The notes below the pieces were generated by a model. It was not told the origin of the DNA. It saw only the letters and a program-made list of their open reading frames with translations, and ran no database searches. This document shows, in pieces, positions 1 through 12,078 of a DNA stretch of 64,000 nt. Both the position numbers and the translations under genes were made by a program. Each line of letters opens with the position of its first letter. The stretch's first letter is position 1. Source of the stretch: Larix kaempferi (taxonomy: Eukaryota; Streptophyta; Pinopsida; Pinales; Pinaceae); NCBI GenBank assembly GCA_027924585.1, contig BSBM01000486.1, positions 42,712,501 to 42,776,500 of the forward strand, read 5' to 3'.

Positions 1-23
1 GAATAGTGTACAAAAAGGAACAT

Positions 24-29
24 TTTATT
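24..29 (-). terminator. Polyadenylation signal of the LINE
   Basis: AATAAA on the minus strand, about 25 bases before the window edge and about 90 bases after the RNase H domain. It fits the expected 3' end of the LINE transcript. Confidence 0.5.
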
Positions 30-109
30 GATTCCAGAACATCCATCATTCTAATAATTCAAATCCTAAGATTGTCCATAGAAAATTTCTAAAGGGAAAT
101 ATGTAAGAT

Positions 110-663
110 GCACATAGTTACCCCCCTTAAATTCTTCCATACAGAGATAGCTCGAGTGTATTTATAGACTCTACTTTGACAGATCATTAGCCATTGAATT
201 GAGCTCATGAAATATATCCTAATATTTCACTGAGGGAATAAGCTCGTTGATCTGATTCAATTATTCCACCTGGGGAATTCATACTATATTCTTTATCTCT
301 AATGATCCTAACATGCAGTTGATCACCAACCTTGAATCATTGAACACCTGCAACTCTTGAATACCACACCTGAATGGTTGTCTCAAAAGGAAAAAACTGG
401 CCCTTGAATTCTGCCAAATTATTTCTGCCCGACCCCAAGCTACCCCTTCCCTGGAGACAATGAAACTTTGTTAGGAATAGGAAAAAAAACCCCACTCTTA
501 TGGTTTTTCCCTTGACTGGACCCATCGAGGAAAGACCAATGTCTACTCTTGTGCACCACCAGATCCTTGACTGATCTCGCTATTGGGGGAATAGGTGAGA
601 ACTTATAAAATTGGAAAAGAGAGAGAGAGCCTGAGATTTTACCTAAATAACATGCCTTTAATT
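110..663 (-). pseudogene. LINE ORF2 C-terminal RNase H domain
   Basis: Minus-strand frames joined across several stops give an RNase H-like fold with the four acidic positions in order: FLDGSS (Asp), NLAEFK (Glu), FNDSRLVINCML (Asp) and MANDLSK (Asp). This is the pattern of the RNase H found at the C-terminus of many plant L1 ORF2 proteins, which removes RNA from the RNA/DNA hybrid. The reading frame changes at least twice (for example near 336), so it is a pseudogene. It continues the zf-RVT part that stops at 4310, with E1 between them. The assignment rests on motif order by eye; a profile search with the RNase H Pfam model would confirm it. Confidence 0.65.
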
Positions 664-1300
664 TGTGAAATTATAAATCACAAAATATCATGGAGTTGAG
701 TATACCTCATAGAGAAAGAATGAGCAAAAAAATGAATTACAGTGAAAACTGCAGTAAAAATGAGCAGACAATTAATCATGCATGAGAACTTAGATAGGAA
801 CATAATAATGTCACATGATCCAATAATCAGTATAATGAACAATGATGTTACAATGGAGAGAATTCAAATCACCTAGGATAATTCGATTTTCATCCTGTCT
901 AGCATAGTAATTATCACCTCTATCAGTGTTCTGGAGCTCCCAAACTCAATTAAACTAAACCAAAACTTAGTTAACTGACCAAGGAGGGAACATCAGTGAG
1001 TTTGACATGCAAATCACTCAGAAAAGGGCGCATGAGGCCACAATCAGTGGCATTTGGAGCATAACCCCCCCACAAGAGTCATCTAACTTAGGTGGACTGA
1101 ACTTAGAATACTGAGTTGGATCCTAAAAAGTAGGGAAATACCTCTAGTGGTCCTAAAATCATGTATGCATGGCGCATTAGGTGGCTACTGAGTCCTGGAT
1201 GACATATGCACACCACTAGGGGGAAAATAACATCACTAAGTGCTAGCAAACGGTAAATAATGCAAGTAGGACAAGGATGGAGTATTCAAATATCCTAACA
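664..1300 (-). repeat. E1 3' LTR
   Basis: About 640 bp, aligned by eye with 3655-4309 over its whole length; it begins tgtgaaattataaatc and ends tcctaaca on the plus strand. It contains the phrase gggcgcatgagg, also present in the E2 LTR. Confidence 0.85.
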
Positions 1301-1310
1301 CCCCCCGTTA
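1301..1310 (-). other. E1 polypurine tract
   Basis: Minus-strand TAACGGGGGG lies immediately before the LTR start TGTTAGGA, the expected plus-strand priming position. Confidence 0.65.
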
Positions 1311-1441
1311 ATCCAAACTTGTGCATCCTGTGCCCTGGTTACTAAGACCAAAGGTCACCCATACAATCAAATAAATGATGAAAAATAAAATAACTATCCA
1401 TGAACCAAGGAAATGGGGAAAAAACTCAAAGAACCTTCATA

Positions 1442-2420
1442 CTAAGTAGAGAAGGAAAAAAAATTCCTAAGTGAAATCCTTTGCAAAAATATTGACAATC
1501 TGCTCCTATGTAGGATACCAATGTAGGTGCTAGATATGGATATGGATATGGATATTCTCCTCTGATGTACCTCCCATTGTGTCGAAGTTGTATTTTCCAA
1601 AACAAGTATTTTAGGAAACCTTCTTGATACTGGAGCGAATGGATCATTGTATTCCAAATCAAGAACTTTTGAGTACCCTTTTTCAACCAACTGAGATTTG
1701 TACTTGGTTGTAGATCCCCCATGACAAGTCTCTTCAGGGGATTGTGGATCAAACCGCACTATCATGTAGCACCTCTATGAGTGAAGTGGATATGTATGAC
1801 ATAGTGCAAGGTTTGCATGATACTGAGATCTGGTGGTTCTATGGTCATATGTATCCCCAACTATGTTCCCATCAGCTAAAAGGACTTTTTGAGCCCATAT
1901 TGTCCCTGGCCATGGATTGGGAGCATGTGTTGGATCTGGATCTGGATCTCCTTGAAATTTATTCTGAACATCAATATCTTGATCCTCATCTTCATTAGAA
2001 GAGATATCACTTTGATCTTCATCATATTCCAATGGAGTAGGCAGAGAGTATGGAAAAAATGGGAGAATTCATATGCCTTGGAGGCATGGTTTGCAGACCC
2101 TTTCACTATAATCTTTCAACAAGAGATATCCGCAATATCAACTTTGTCAGGACAAAATACCACTTTCTTCGATGAACTTGTGTGAGTCATTTGAAATACA
2201 GACAAAAACTTTGCTGACAAAGAAGGAACATCTAGAACATTTTTGAAATTTCCATGCTCCAAATGTATTGTTCCCTTCCCTTCCCTTCAACAGATATCTG
2301 AGAGTTATCTCCCATGTGAATAATCGGACCATCTTTGATATCTACAGAAGAAAATGATTCTTTGGAGAAAACCATGTGGTTGGAGGCTCCTGAATCTATG
2401 AGGAAGGATTGTGATTTTGA
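1442..2420 (-). pseudogene. E1 protease remnant, acidic hinge and RT start
   Basis: In broken minus-strand frames the order is a protease tail (KGSANHASKAYEFSHF, near 2106-2060), an acidic stretch (SSNEDEDQDIDVQN, 2032-1930), a Copia hinge phrase (DHRTTRSQYHANLALC) and the start of a Copia RT (KGYSKVLDLEYNDPFAPVSR, about 1650). No integrase lies between protease and hinge, and the RT ends before its YVDD motif. The protease tail aligns with KGFANQKTKLYEFSHF in E2, so the two elements share a lineage. The integrase loss therefore looks like part of the element design rather than recent damage, but that is inference. Confidence 0.65.
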
Positions 2421-2564
2421 TAATCCATCCTTTAGTGCATGACATCTCTCATGACCACCAGACTCACTTCAAGAATCAATCTCTCTTGCACCTTCTGGGA
2501 TGACAATGTTATGATGTTCAAGGAGTTTGGTCATCTGATCTATCTTCTTCTACACGCAAGATCT

Positions 2565-3376
2565 CTATGGGTGGTTTCCTTTCTTGCAATAGGAAAACTT
2601 GGATTTCTCAAATCCCTTTTGTTTTTCATTCTTGGATTTGGAGGCTCCTTCCGATGGACTAGACTTGGCATTCTTCTTGGGTTCAATTTTCCTCTTCTCT
2701 TTGACCTTGTGCTTCCCTTTGGAATTCACACATTTTGACTCCCTAGGCATAAGAGCCTTATTTTTGGAGGCTTTCAAAGTGCCCATCTGAATCAATTTGT
2801 CTTGTTCTTGGATGAGAGACTTGGTGAGTGCATCTAGAGATGGAATTTTCCAACCAGGGATTGAAAATATCCCTAAATGGAATGTAGAGACAAAGATGGA
2901 GAACTCAGGACCTAGCTTTCTCAGAATGGATATCACCAACTACTCATCCTTCTTCTCAATGCCACACTGCTTGCATTGCATGACCAAATATTTGAATTTG
3001 GAAAATAATTGCTGGATGGTCTCGAAACTGCTTGGTTGAAGAGAAATAAACTTATTCTCTAGAATATGGCCCCTTATCTCATCTTTTTTTTTCCAAAGAG
3101 GGTCTCCAAATTCAACCATACCTCTCTTGGAGTCTTCAATACTTTGAGGTGGAAGAGTAGATCTTTGGAAATATGAATATACATGAAACCGAATGCTTAA
3201 TCCAATCTATTCAGATACTTTCCCTTCTCAACAACATCCCGAGGTTCGAAATCCTTTCCCATTGTTACCCTGTACAATGACTTGTTGCATAATACCATCT
3301 ACTTATCATCCCTCCAATCAAGGTAATTGAAGGGTGTCAGAATCTTGGGAGAGAGAGGAGAATTCAAATTATCCAT
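2565..3376 (-). pseudogene. E1 Gag (UBN2-type), broken
   Basis: Copia-type Gag. The likely start is the ATG at 3376 (MDNLNSPLSPKILTPFNYLDW), typical of UBN2 Gag N-termini. The body includes SLQPSSFETIQQLFSKFKYL and the conserved LVISILRKLGPEFSIFVSTF. A lysine-rich tail ends in SYCKKGNHP, a zinc-knuckle relic whose first Cys is Phe. Stops interrupt it at several points, including before LVISIL at about 2940. In a working element Gag would build the virus-like particle. It is homologous to the E2 Gag at 14709-15563. Confidence 0.7.
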
Positions 3377-3642
3377 TAGAACTGCTGGAGAGAATATAAG
3401 GTGATACTGCTGCTACTGCTACACTTTCAATAACCTGCAAAAAAATCTCAATTTTGGAGATAGACTACTACTACTGACCATTGCTTTAGGACAATAGGCA
3501 CATTTTTCCGGATCCTTCACACCTGGCTAGACCTCAAAGGATTTCTCCAATGAATTCAATGCAATGGCACCAGGATTTTCTGTGGAAATCCAGAGGCTTT
3601 CGCTGCACTACTAAAAGTAGCTTCCCAACCTATGCTCACTGA

Positions 3643-3654
3643 GCTCTGATACGA
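3643..3654 (-). other. E1 primer binding site (Met-tRNA type)
   Basis: Minus-strand TCGTATCAGAGC directly follows the 5' LTR; it differs from the common initiator-Met PBS TGGTATCAGAGC at one position. It fixes the element orientation. Confidence 0.75.
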
Positions 3655-4309
3655 TGTAAAATTATAAATCATAACAGATCATGGAGTTGAGTATACCTCA
3701 CAAAGAATGAATGATAAAAAAATATGCATTACAGTGAAAACTGCAGTAAAAATGAGCAGACTATTAATCATGCACGAGAACTCAGATTTGAACATAATAA
3801 TGTCAAATGATCCAATAATCAGTATAATGAACATTGATGTTACAATGGATAGAATTAGAATCACCTAGGAGAATTCGATTCTCAGTCTATCTAGCATAGT
3901 AATTGTCACCTCTATCAGTGCTCAGGAGCTCCCAAACTCAGTTAAACTCAATAAAAACTTAGTTAAATGAAGGCACACTCAGTTAACTGACCAAGTAGGG
4001 TGCATCAATGATTTGATGTGCAAATAACTCAAAAAATGGTGCACGAGGTCACACTTAGTGGCATTCAGAGCATAAACCCCCCACAAGAGTAAGGTAACTC
4101 AGGTGGACTAAACTTAGACCACGGAGTTGGATACTAAAAAGTAGGGAACTACCTCTAGTGTTCCTAAAATCATGCATGCAGGGCGCATTAGGTGGCTATT
4201 GAGTCCTGGATGACATATGCTCACCACTGATGAAAATAACATCACTAAGTCCTAGAAAATGGTAAATAAAGCAAGTAGGAGAAGGATGGAGTATTAAAAT
4301 ATCCTAACA
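3655..4309 (-). repeat. E1 5' LTR
   Basis: About 655 bp, the partner of 664-1300, bounded by the PBS on the left and by LINE ORF2 sequence on the right. Confidence 0.85.
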
Positions 4310-7300
4310 GACTTCTCCTTAAATATGATACCATTGCTAGTTATCCATAACCCCCAGGAGACTGTCAAAGGAACTTATCTGGAGGATTTAAGAGCTGGAT
4401 ATTCAAAGTAATTCTTGAATCAATCCTCCACTATTGACCTTGTCCACAGATCTGGGTACTTTAGCATCCTTCCAATCTTGCACCAAATACCTTTGGACAA
4501 AACACAATCCACAAACAAATGGATCACCGATTCCTCACCTTCTTTATGCAAAGGAAAAATACCTGGAGCATGAAAAATAAATCTCTGCATCTGGTCCTAT
4601 GTAAGGATTGTATTTTCCAAAGTTAACTAGGAGTGTAGTACGATCTTTGGAGGTGCTTTTAATTTCCAAAGTTTCTTCCACCACCATTTTTGCGTCCTGC
4701 GATCTAGAGATAAAATTGACCTGTAACCCAACTTGGCCATATAATATCCTCCCTCTGAATAATAAATCCATTTTAGCTTATCCAACTCCCCATATATATG
4801 TATATGGTCCTGAGTGGGCATACCACAGTAAACATCCTAGGGACCTTTCCATTCCTTCGACAATTCTAATTCTTTTGTAGTCATACACAATTGCCTCCAA
4901 ATAGTGGTCCCCTCTACCTTTGTTACTCTATCCAAAGTATCCCTTCCGATGGTATGAATATTCCTTATGAGATCCATCGGAATATGGTCTCCACCCTGGA
5001 TATAATGGCATCACAACCAACATGAACCAATTTTCCATTTCCTACTTTCCAGGATGAAAAAGGAGCTAGAACAACAAAGCCATTCAAGAGATCTCTTTAG
5101 TGATTTGAGGCCATGGGTCTCTTTTTTCACTTCTCCTTACATAGTCCATTACCAAGGTCAGTACTATGTATTTGGAAATCAAAATGTCCTTCCATAAAAT
5201 TTTCTTTGTGAGGAAAGTCCATACATATTTAATAAATAGAACTTTGTTGAATTGAAATAGGTTTTTCATCCCCAAACCCTCTAGGCTGTTAGGGGTTTTC
5301 AGATATTTCCAACTTGCTAGATGGAATCCAAGGTAATCCTTACTGTTCTACCAAATAAATTTAAAACAAAAATTTCTAATAGTATTCAGGGTTGAGACTG
5401 GAATGGATGCCATCAAATGCTAGTAAATAGAGATAGCTTCTAGCACAGACTTTATCAAAACCAACCTCCCTTCGCTAGACAACCATTTGTTACACCATAA
5501 GGTGATTTTGGATTCCACTTTTTCTATCAACAAAATCCAGTCTCTCTTACCATACCTATTGGACTTCAACAAGAATCCAAGGTAGGGAATTGCCTCCTCC
5601 ATCGATCTAACTTCATAGGGTAAAAAAACACTCCAAACCCTCCTTCCACCAATTGATTATCCAAGATATAAAGAGTAGACTTTCCCACACTGATCTCCAT
5701 ATATGATGCCCTGCAAAAACGATCCAAATTCTCTTCCAAACTAGGACATTCTACTAGTGATTTAGCACATAATAGAAAAATGTCATCAATGAACATGAGG
5801 TGAGTAATTTTATCTCTACCATTGAAGGATACCCCTGTTATCCTATGCCTGGATCTCTCATGTATACAATTTTACTTAATCCTTCAATAATCAACAAAAA
5901 TAGATAAGGAGAGAGCATGCAACCTTGTCTTAATCCACGCATGGATTTGAAGATAGCAGAGCCTGAACCATTGATCAATACTACAAAGTGTGGATAGGTC
6001 ACACAACCCATTATCCAGATTGTCATATCTAGACCAAATTTTGTCTGAATAAGCACTAGCCTGATAAATATCCATGAGGTTTTGTCATAAGCCTTTGATA
6101 AGTCCAATTTTATAGCAACTACCTTTATATTTTGGGTTTTGATAGAATGTAATCCTTATTGTGTCGATCCTACTACTTCATGAATTAATATGACCTTAAA
6201 AAAAAAAATTGTTCCTTGGATATGTATCTATAAAGTTGGGGCTTTATGTTCATAGCAATAATTTTTGAGATAATCTTGTAAACCCCATTGTTGCAGTTAG
6301 ATTAGTCTATAATCCTCAAAAGAGGCTAGGCGATCTCTCTTAGGAATCATAAATAGTAAGGTGGATTTTAGTGAACCTGGAACAATACGAGAGAGTTAAA
6401 AACTATTCAAGCACTTTTAATAGATCAGCCCCCAAAAGCTCAAAGAAATCTATAAAAAATCCGGAGGCCAACTATCAGGACCTGAAATCTCGTCTCTCTG
6501 GAAATATTTTATAACAACTAATAATTCAGTCTTTGACACGACCTGGAATAATTCCAAATTGTCCTTAGGCTCTATCATAAGGGGAAACTTACCTATCACC
6601 TATAGTAGACCCACCATGTCTTGATTTCCGGGATCAGATTATAGAAGCTTAAAGTAGTCCATCGCTTAATATGACAAATTCTTGAAACCCCTAATTGCCA
6701 GGGATAACGAGTCTTACACCTCATGGTATTATAATTTTTCCTATGAGCCATATAATTCTGGAATTATTTTGTATTTTTTTCTCTTGTATTCAACCAAAGA
6801 GCTCATATCTTCAACCTCCATTCCACTTCTATCTCTTCCAAAAACTTCTGCTTCTCATTCCCATAGAATACCTCCTCCTGTCTCAAAGCATCTGAGGTAA
6901 ATAGAACCAAGAATTCCAACCATTTCTCAATCCCCAAAATATTTGATTCCCTATGCATTTTTTTCTCTTGATTGTACTTGACCACCACCACTTTTAACCT
7001 TCGCAATGTCTCCACTAATTGAACACAAACATTATTCACTTCAACCTCCACAATGTGTCTCCAATTCTGATTAACCAGGGCCTAGAATTCTAGTTCTACA
7101 AATGAAATTGAGTTATATTTGAAGTGAGGACACATTTTTATTTCCATAGACCCAATCTCTAAACATATAGGGACATGTATGGAAATGGTATGAGAACAAA
7201 CTAGGTCCTACCTAAGACCTAAATAAACCCAATTCAAGAGAAAAAAATTCATGAATAAAAAAGCGGTCCAAATGTTTTGAAATACCTTGGCCTCCAGTGC

Positions 7301-7855
7301 CTTTGCTGCTCCAGATGGGATTGATTGTTTCCATCTTGATATGCATCCAATCATTTTACTCAAACATGTCTTTGAGAAGGAGGGCTAAGTGGTCCTACCG
7401 CCTAGTCACTCCCTTGATTTCTTCCATCGACATTGTCAAAATTAGGTCCCCACCAGCAATAAGACTTACCACTTTGAAGCAATATTTGGATGGTGGTTAT
7501 GCCCATAACTCCATCCTATTATCGTAATGGCCATAGATATTTAAAAGAAAAAACATTTTATTCAATTCCTGTCTAAATACCCCAGTCCCCAAAACTAAGC
7601 TAACAAAAAAAGAATTCTCGATGCAATTTTTTTTTGTGACAGCCGAAACCAAAACTCCATGATTTTCACCAACATACAATGCCAAAAAGGACATATGAGG
7701 CAATATTTTATCCAATTTAGCAGTTGGTTCCTTCCTTTCCGTCATTGTTTCCTCCAATAACAAATTTATGGTTTTTCCACTTCCACCATACGCTTGTAGG
7801 CTCTAATCTTGGATTTCCCTTCTAAGCCACGAACATTTATGGAATACAACTTCAT
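4310..7855 (-). pseudogene. LINE ORF2: endonuclease, RT, zf-RVT
   Basis: Dead minus-strand pol of the L1-like LINE. The ATG at 7855 opens MKLYSINVRGLEGKSK, the hallmark start of an AP-type endonuclease, and FLLNIYGHYDNRMELW (about 7520-7565) is a later endonuclease motif. RT landmarks follow: ISGPDSWPPDF (about 6480), DLSKAYD (about 6100), GLRQGCMLSPYLFLLIIEGL (about 5930), FIDDIFLLC (about 5790; the catalytic DD pair is kept), and the thumb region KITLWCNKWLSSEGRLVLIK (about 5500). NLFQFNKVLFIKYVW (about 5260) and the zf-RVT part (KLWKLKAPPKIVLH, then HLFVDC) lead to 4310, where E1 interrupts. Dozens of stops and shifts are present. Confidence 0.8.
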
Positions 7856-8589
7856 TATGGAAAACCTGCAGGGGTGTTTCCTGCTCAAAGAACCCTGGTG
7901 ATGCTTAGTTGATAGCCTTGAGATATTTCTCTGTTTTCTTTTTCTCTTGCATGGAACATATGTGGTTTCCACCCAACATTGCCTATAATAGTGCAAGGGG
8001 GATCGTCCATACCCAATCCTCCAGTCCGAAGAAATCCTTTTGACCATGAGAATAAGAAATAGTGACCTCGAGAGCTACATCCTGATAAATGACTGCCACC
8101 TTCTGCTGATAGTGGCACCTTCGTCTGCCACCAATGGGAAGAATTGATAGTTAGACCAATAACCAGCTCCTCCCTAGGCTTTAAGTCAAGAATTTCTGCC
8201 TCCTTTCTAGTATGTAATGTACTCGATGTGACCTCATCCTTTTTAGAAACCAACAACACCACCTAAGTTGGAATCTCTTGCCTCAATTTTCGCACACACT
8301 CCCCCTCCTTAGATCCACAACCTTTCCAAATCACCTCCATGCAGTCTATCTTACTGCTCGACATCTCCATATCCTCCACCAAATATTGAAAGGTTGGATC
8401 CTTCTCTTTTGGAACTAGAGAATTCATTGAGAAAATAACATCACAGATCATGTCGTCTGCCTCCACTTTCTTTTATGTCATAGTTTTACCATCTCCATGC
8501 ACAATTCCCAATTCATCTAGATAATGATAAATACTTTCATCCTCAAATGGTAGATCCTTTCGCTTCTAAATATATATTTTAAATTCCAA

Positions 8590-9891
8590 CGTGCAGTTCT
8601 CCACCACGTGCCCATATAGGTGGCACCGAGTGCACCTAGATGTGATATTGAGTTAATTAAGCTGTTGGGTGAATATGTACTCACATGCAACTAGGTTTAT
8701 AGACTCAAATAGCTCTTGCCGAGCGTCAACCTCCACAAGTATTCTATCCATCAAACATCGTTGTAAGTTAAATAGGTCTACATCCACTGCAAATTTTTTT
8801 CCAATCAAGTCTCCTATATCTTTGAACCCTTCTAGTGACCAGAATTCCAAGTTAAAACATGGTAGTTTGACCCAAGTGTGGAATGAAGCCATCGAGTCCT
8901 TCTTGGGATCAAAGAGGGGATTCCATGGCTTCAAAGAGAGAAGGGATATACTGTTTAACTAGACTCTATGTATTTTACTTTCTACATCCTCCCAAATCTT
9001 AAATTCAAATCCAATCCATCCCCTTGCTAACGACAAGATTTGTGGTAAATCCTTTGTCACAGTGCTCCAAGAATCCTTCCCCCAAGAACTCACTTATTCC
9101 TTCGAGAATCTTTTGCTACAGAATTTACCTATGAGCATCCTTCCAGAATAACGAGGTATCTCCATGACTACAATGTCCTTTCCCACCACCAGTTTAATGC
9201 CGGATCCCCTGGATGAATAAACCTTCTTATTTTTTCTTTTGGATGTTTCAACTTTCATCTATTTTGCACAAGCCTCTAATTCTTCTAGAACCAAACCCAT
9301 TTCGATAAAAATTCCACCCTGGGGTTTTGAATGATTGCACGAAAAAATAGAGCAATGATTATATTTTTCCACAATTTGATACCCCTCATATTTCTCAGGG
9401 GAGGGTTTCACCTTGCATGTGAGGAACCATCATAATAAGGGTGTTTTTTGATCTGCATGCAAAGTTGTACAACTGAAGTCCAACCTTGTATCCCCCACCA
9501 CCATCATATTCAGATGGGACAAAATGATTTGGTGATATCCCATCCTCCTCATAGATCAATCATTCCAAGGATAAAGTGGTGCAGTACCATTTCCCTGGCC
9601 GCACTCATTCAGAAGACTCCCGTCCTGCCCCGTATCTGAGATCATCACAGTCTTAGGAAAATATCTTAAATGTGCGAATAGACTATCTTTCGACAACATA
9701 TCCTGATGTAAGAGTGGTCAAACAACCCCCTAACTACCCACTGAATCGCGCTTATATTGAGCAATGGAGGTTCCATCACTACCATTGGAGAGCTCAAAAC
9801 TTGATTTTATCTCATCCGCTAAACAAAAAATTTCTAAGTCTCGCCATGAGTCATATGAATAGTCCACTAGATTACCACAAATATTTTCCAT
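8590..9891 (-). pseudogene. LINE ORF1: DUF4283-like protein with zinc knuckle
   Basis: ORF1 of plant L1 elements is an RNA-binding protein. A candidate start is the ATG at 9891 (MENICGNLVDYSYDSW). The DUF4283-like part includes IPRYSGRMLIGKF (about 9150) and KPWNPLFDP, VKLPCFNLEFW and IGDLIGKKFAVD (8930-8760). It is followed by a well-preserved knuckle CTRCHLYGHVVENC (C-x2-C-x4-H-x4-C) at about 8590-8635. The reading frame has several stops. Downstream coding-like sequence down to 7885, including the 125-codon stretch at 7885-8262, may be the ORF1 tail. Confidence 0.65.
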
Positions 9892-10008
9892 GGTAGGATT
9901 CTCTACTAGCCACCGAGGGAAATACAAACCCTAGCTACTACCATCCTCTCCCTCTCCTCCAAAGGAAATTAAGATATATGATCAACCTGCCAATTTTTAA
10001 TCTATATG

Positions 10009-10321
10009 TGATCCAGATCACAGCTGTCATGTATTGTCGAATGCCGACATCTATTGCGACCGGTCATCGTCGTCGACACAACTCCGACGAGTTTTGACTT
10101 CGACATGGATTCGACATACTCCGCGACTTCAACACAACTTTAGCAAGTTGTCGAACTGTGACATAACTTCGACACGTTTTGCGATCTCATAGTTTCACGA
10201 CATCGACATGCAGCGTCAACCTGCGACTTGCGCAACACCATATTAACCCATGCGACTATCGAAATTCGACAAACTGTTTCTCTGTCTTTGAGTCGACTGT
10301 AACGGTTGAACCACCTAATCG
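10009..10321 (+). repeat. E3 5' LTR, 3'-truncated
   Basis: Aligns with 11486-11787, beginning TGATCCAGATCAC, and diverges abruptly after aatcg where integrase coding begins. It is rich in CGAC-containing words. Confidence 0.8.
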
Positions 10322-11213
10322 ACGACATGGATTGTACACACCTTTTCCAATTCCTAGTCGACCATGGGAATATATTTCTATGGAATACTTGATAGGATAT
10401 CCTACTACCAAACATCAACATGATGCGATCTTAGTAGTAGTCGACAAATTTTCCAAGATGGCCATTCTCATACCATGCAAGAAGACAACGACAACGCAAC
10501 AGACTGCTCAGCTCTTCTTCACACATGTTTGGAAACACTTTGGTTTACTGAAAACCATCATTTCCGACCGAGATGACAGATTCGTCAACATATTTTGGAA
10601 GACCCTTTGGCAACAGCTAGACACATGACTCTCATTGTCGACAAATTTCCTTCCGCAGACCGACAGATAGATGAAAGTTGTTAATCGCTTGGTTGTACAA
10701 CTGCTTTGCATGTACAACCACAAGCATCGATGAACATGGGAAGAAAGTATTCCATACATACAACACAACTAAAATTGTGCTCAACACAACTCTACGGGCA
10801 AGAGTCCATTTGAGATCTGTTATGGATTTCAACCCTCAACGCCCATCGACTTGATAATCTCCTCAACACAATCTAACTCTGACACCGATTCCAGTTAGCC
10901 AAAAGTTGACAAAGCATTGAAGTTTTGAGAACAGATTTGCGACATCCAGTGACAAGCACATGATATGTTGCACAGAGCAAACGTGAAAGCTAAGGCCCGA
11001 CACAATAAGCATCGTATCTCTCATTCATTCCAAATTGGGGATAAGGTCTGGTTACATATTAAGAAGGAGCGCTTCACTAGCCCATTCAAGAAGTTCAAAT
11101 CTTTGCGATATTGTCCATATAGTATTCTTCAACAGATTGGTGAAAAATCTTTCCAGCTCGACATTCCTGCGTGCCTTGTTCTACATCCAGTCTTCAATGT
11201 GGATCTACTTTGA
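10322..11213 (+). pseudogene. E3 integrase (Ty3 type), broken
   Basis: The coding run starts mid-protein with RRHGLYTPFPIPSRPWEYIS, the linker before the integrase core. The core shows SMEYLIGYP (the usual first catalytic Asp is Glu), VVVDKFSKMAILIP and SDRDDRFVNIFWKTLW, and ends in a stop near 10628. After a damaged gap, 10965-11213 gives the C-terminal part (HSFQIGDKVWLHIKKERF, KSFQLDIPA, HPVFNVDLL). The HHCC zinc domain and everything upstream are deleted. Integrase would insert element cDNA into the genome. Confidence 0.75.
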
Positions 11214-11485
11214 CCATACCATGCACCATTGTTGGAACATAATGACTTGCACACAAAAGAACCCGACGACATCCATCCAGATGTTTAGGAGCCTCTTCCT
11301 TGCGACACCATTGTGGGATGACAAGTATGCCATACAAGGATGCACACAATTCCCTTGTTTCAGGTTGCTAAGGTAGGCCAAATCCAAACACAAGGAAAGT
11401 GGTACTCTTCTACTGAACTGACCGACAAGTTTCCTCACCTTCACGAGAAAACAATGGAGACCATTGTTTCTTAAGGAAGGAGGTT

Positions 11486-12073
11486 TGATCCAAATCACCA
11501 TTGGCATGTATTGTCGAATGCCGACATCCATTGTGACCAGTCATCGTCATCGACACAAATCTGGTGAGTTTCGACTTCGACATACTCCACAACTCCGACA
11601 AAACTTTGGCGAGTTGTTGAACTGTGACATAAATTTGACACGTTTTGCGGCCTCACAGTTTTGCGACGTCGACATGTAGCATCAACCTGTGATCTGCGCA
11701 ACACCATGTTGCGCCATGCGACTGTCGAACTTCGACAAACCGTCTCTCTGTCTTCCAGTCGACTGTAACGGTTGAACTACCGAATCGTTATAACTTCTTT
11801 TGTAACTAAACGTAATGGGAAGGCACCCAAGCGTCTCAACACTCTCTATATAAGCATGTAAACTATTATAATATAGATCTTATCAGTATAGATATTTACA
11901 TCCAGTAATAGAGAAATCAGTTCACATTCCTGTGTATTTGACTGTGTGTATTTGTGTTTATCTATGCAGTGTATTTCCTACTTTGATTCTCATTCTTATG
12001 CTTCCATCATAACAGAGCCGACTCATTCAGTCGAACTGTTGTCCCCCTCGGCTTCCTGGCCCCGAGTGGGTCA
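11486..12073 (+). repeat. E3 3' LTR, complete
   Basis: 588 bp, beginning TGATCC and ending GGGTCA (imperfect inverted ends), followed directly by the target duplication atatg. Confidence 0.85.
11847..11853 (+). promoter_or_regulatory. TATA box in the E3 LTR
   Basis: TATATAA in a CT-rich context about 360 bases into the LTR, a plausible core promoter. The matching part of the 5' LTR is deleted. Confidence 0.45.
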
Positions 12074-12078
12074 ATATG

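Larger units (their letters stand above)
664..4309 (-). mobile_element. E1, gag-pro Copia-like LTR element
   Basis: Two LTRs (664-1300 and 3655-4309) flank 2.35 kb. Orientation is minus: the primer site abuts the right LTR (PBS 3643-3654) and the purine tract abuts the left LTR. LTR ends are TGTTAGGA and TTTTACA. The interior holds gag, a protease remnant, an acidic hinge and only the first part of the RT; integrase and the RT core are absent. The flanking five bases (taatt left, gactt right) match at only 3 of 5, so the target duplication is weak or mutated. The element interrupts the LINE ORF2. Its organisation resembles E2. Confidence 0.85.
1..10003 (-). mobile_element. L1-like LINE, degenerate, split by E1
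   Basis: Minus-strand non-LTR retrotransposon. Reading from high to low coordinates it has ORF1 (DUF4283-like part and zinc knuckle), an endonuclease start, a reverse transcriptase, a zf-RVT region and a C-terminal RNase H. It ends in a short 3' tail with an AATAAA signal at the window edge. E1 (664-4309) sits between the zf-RVT and RNase H parts, so 1-663 and 4310-10003 are one element. Many stops and shifts show it is dead. Its 5' limit is not visible; it is cut near 10003 by E3 and may continue after 12078. No poly(A) tract or target duplication can be judged because the 3' end reaches position 1. Confidence 0.8.
10009..12073 (+). mobile_element. E3, collapsed Ty3/gypsy element (LTR-INT-LTR)
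   Basis: Plus-strand Ty3 element with a perfect 5-bp target duplication atatg (10004-10008 and 12074-12078). The complete 3' LTR is 11486-12073. The 5' LTR keeps only its first 313 bases and then runs straight into integrase coding sequence at about 10322, so PBS, gag, protease, RT and RNase H are missing. A purine tract AAGGAAGGAGG (11473-11483) precedes the 3' LTR. The exact target duplication shows that the outer ends are true, so the loss is internal. Confidence 0.85.

Noticed and set aside
1744-2185. Plus-strand open frames overlapping E1
   Set aside because: They mirror the minus-strand protease, hinge and RT remnants and have no coding signature of their own.
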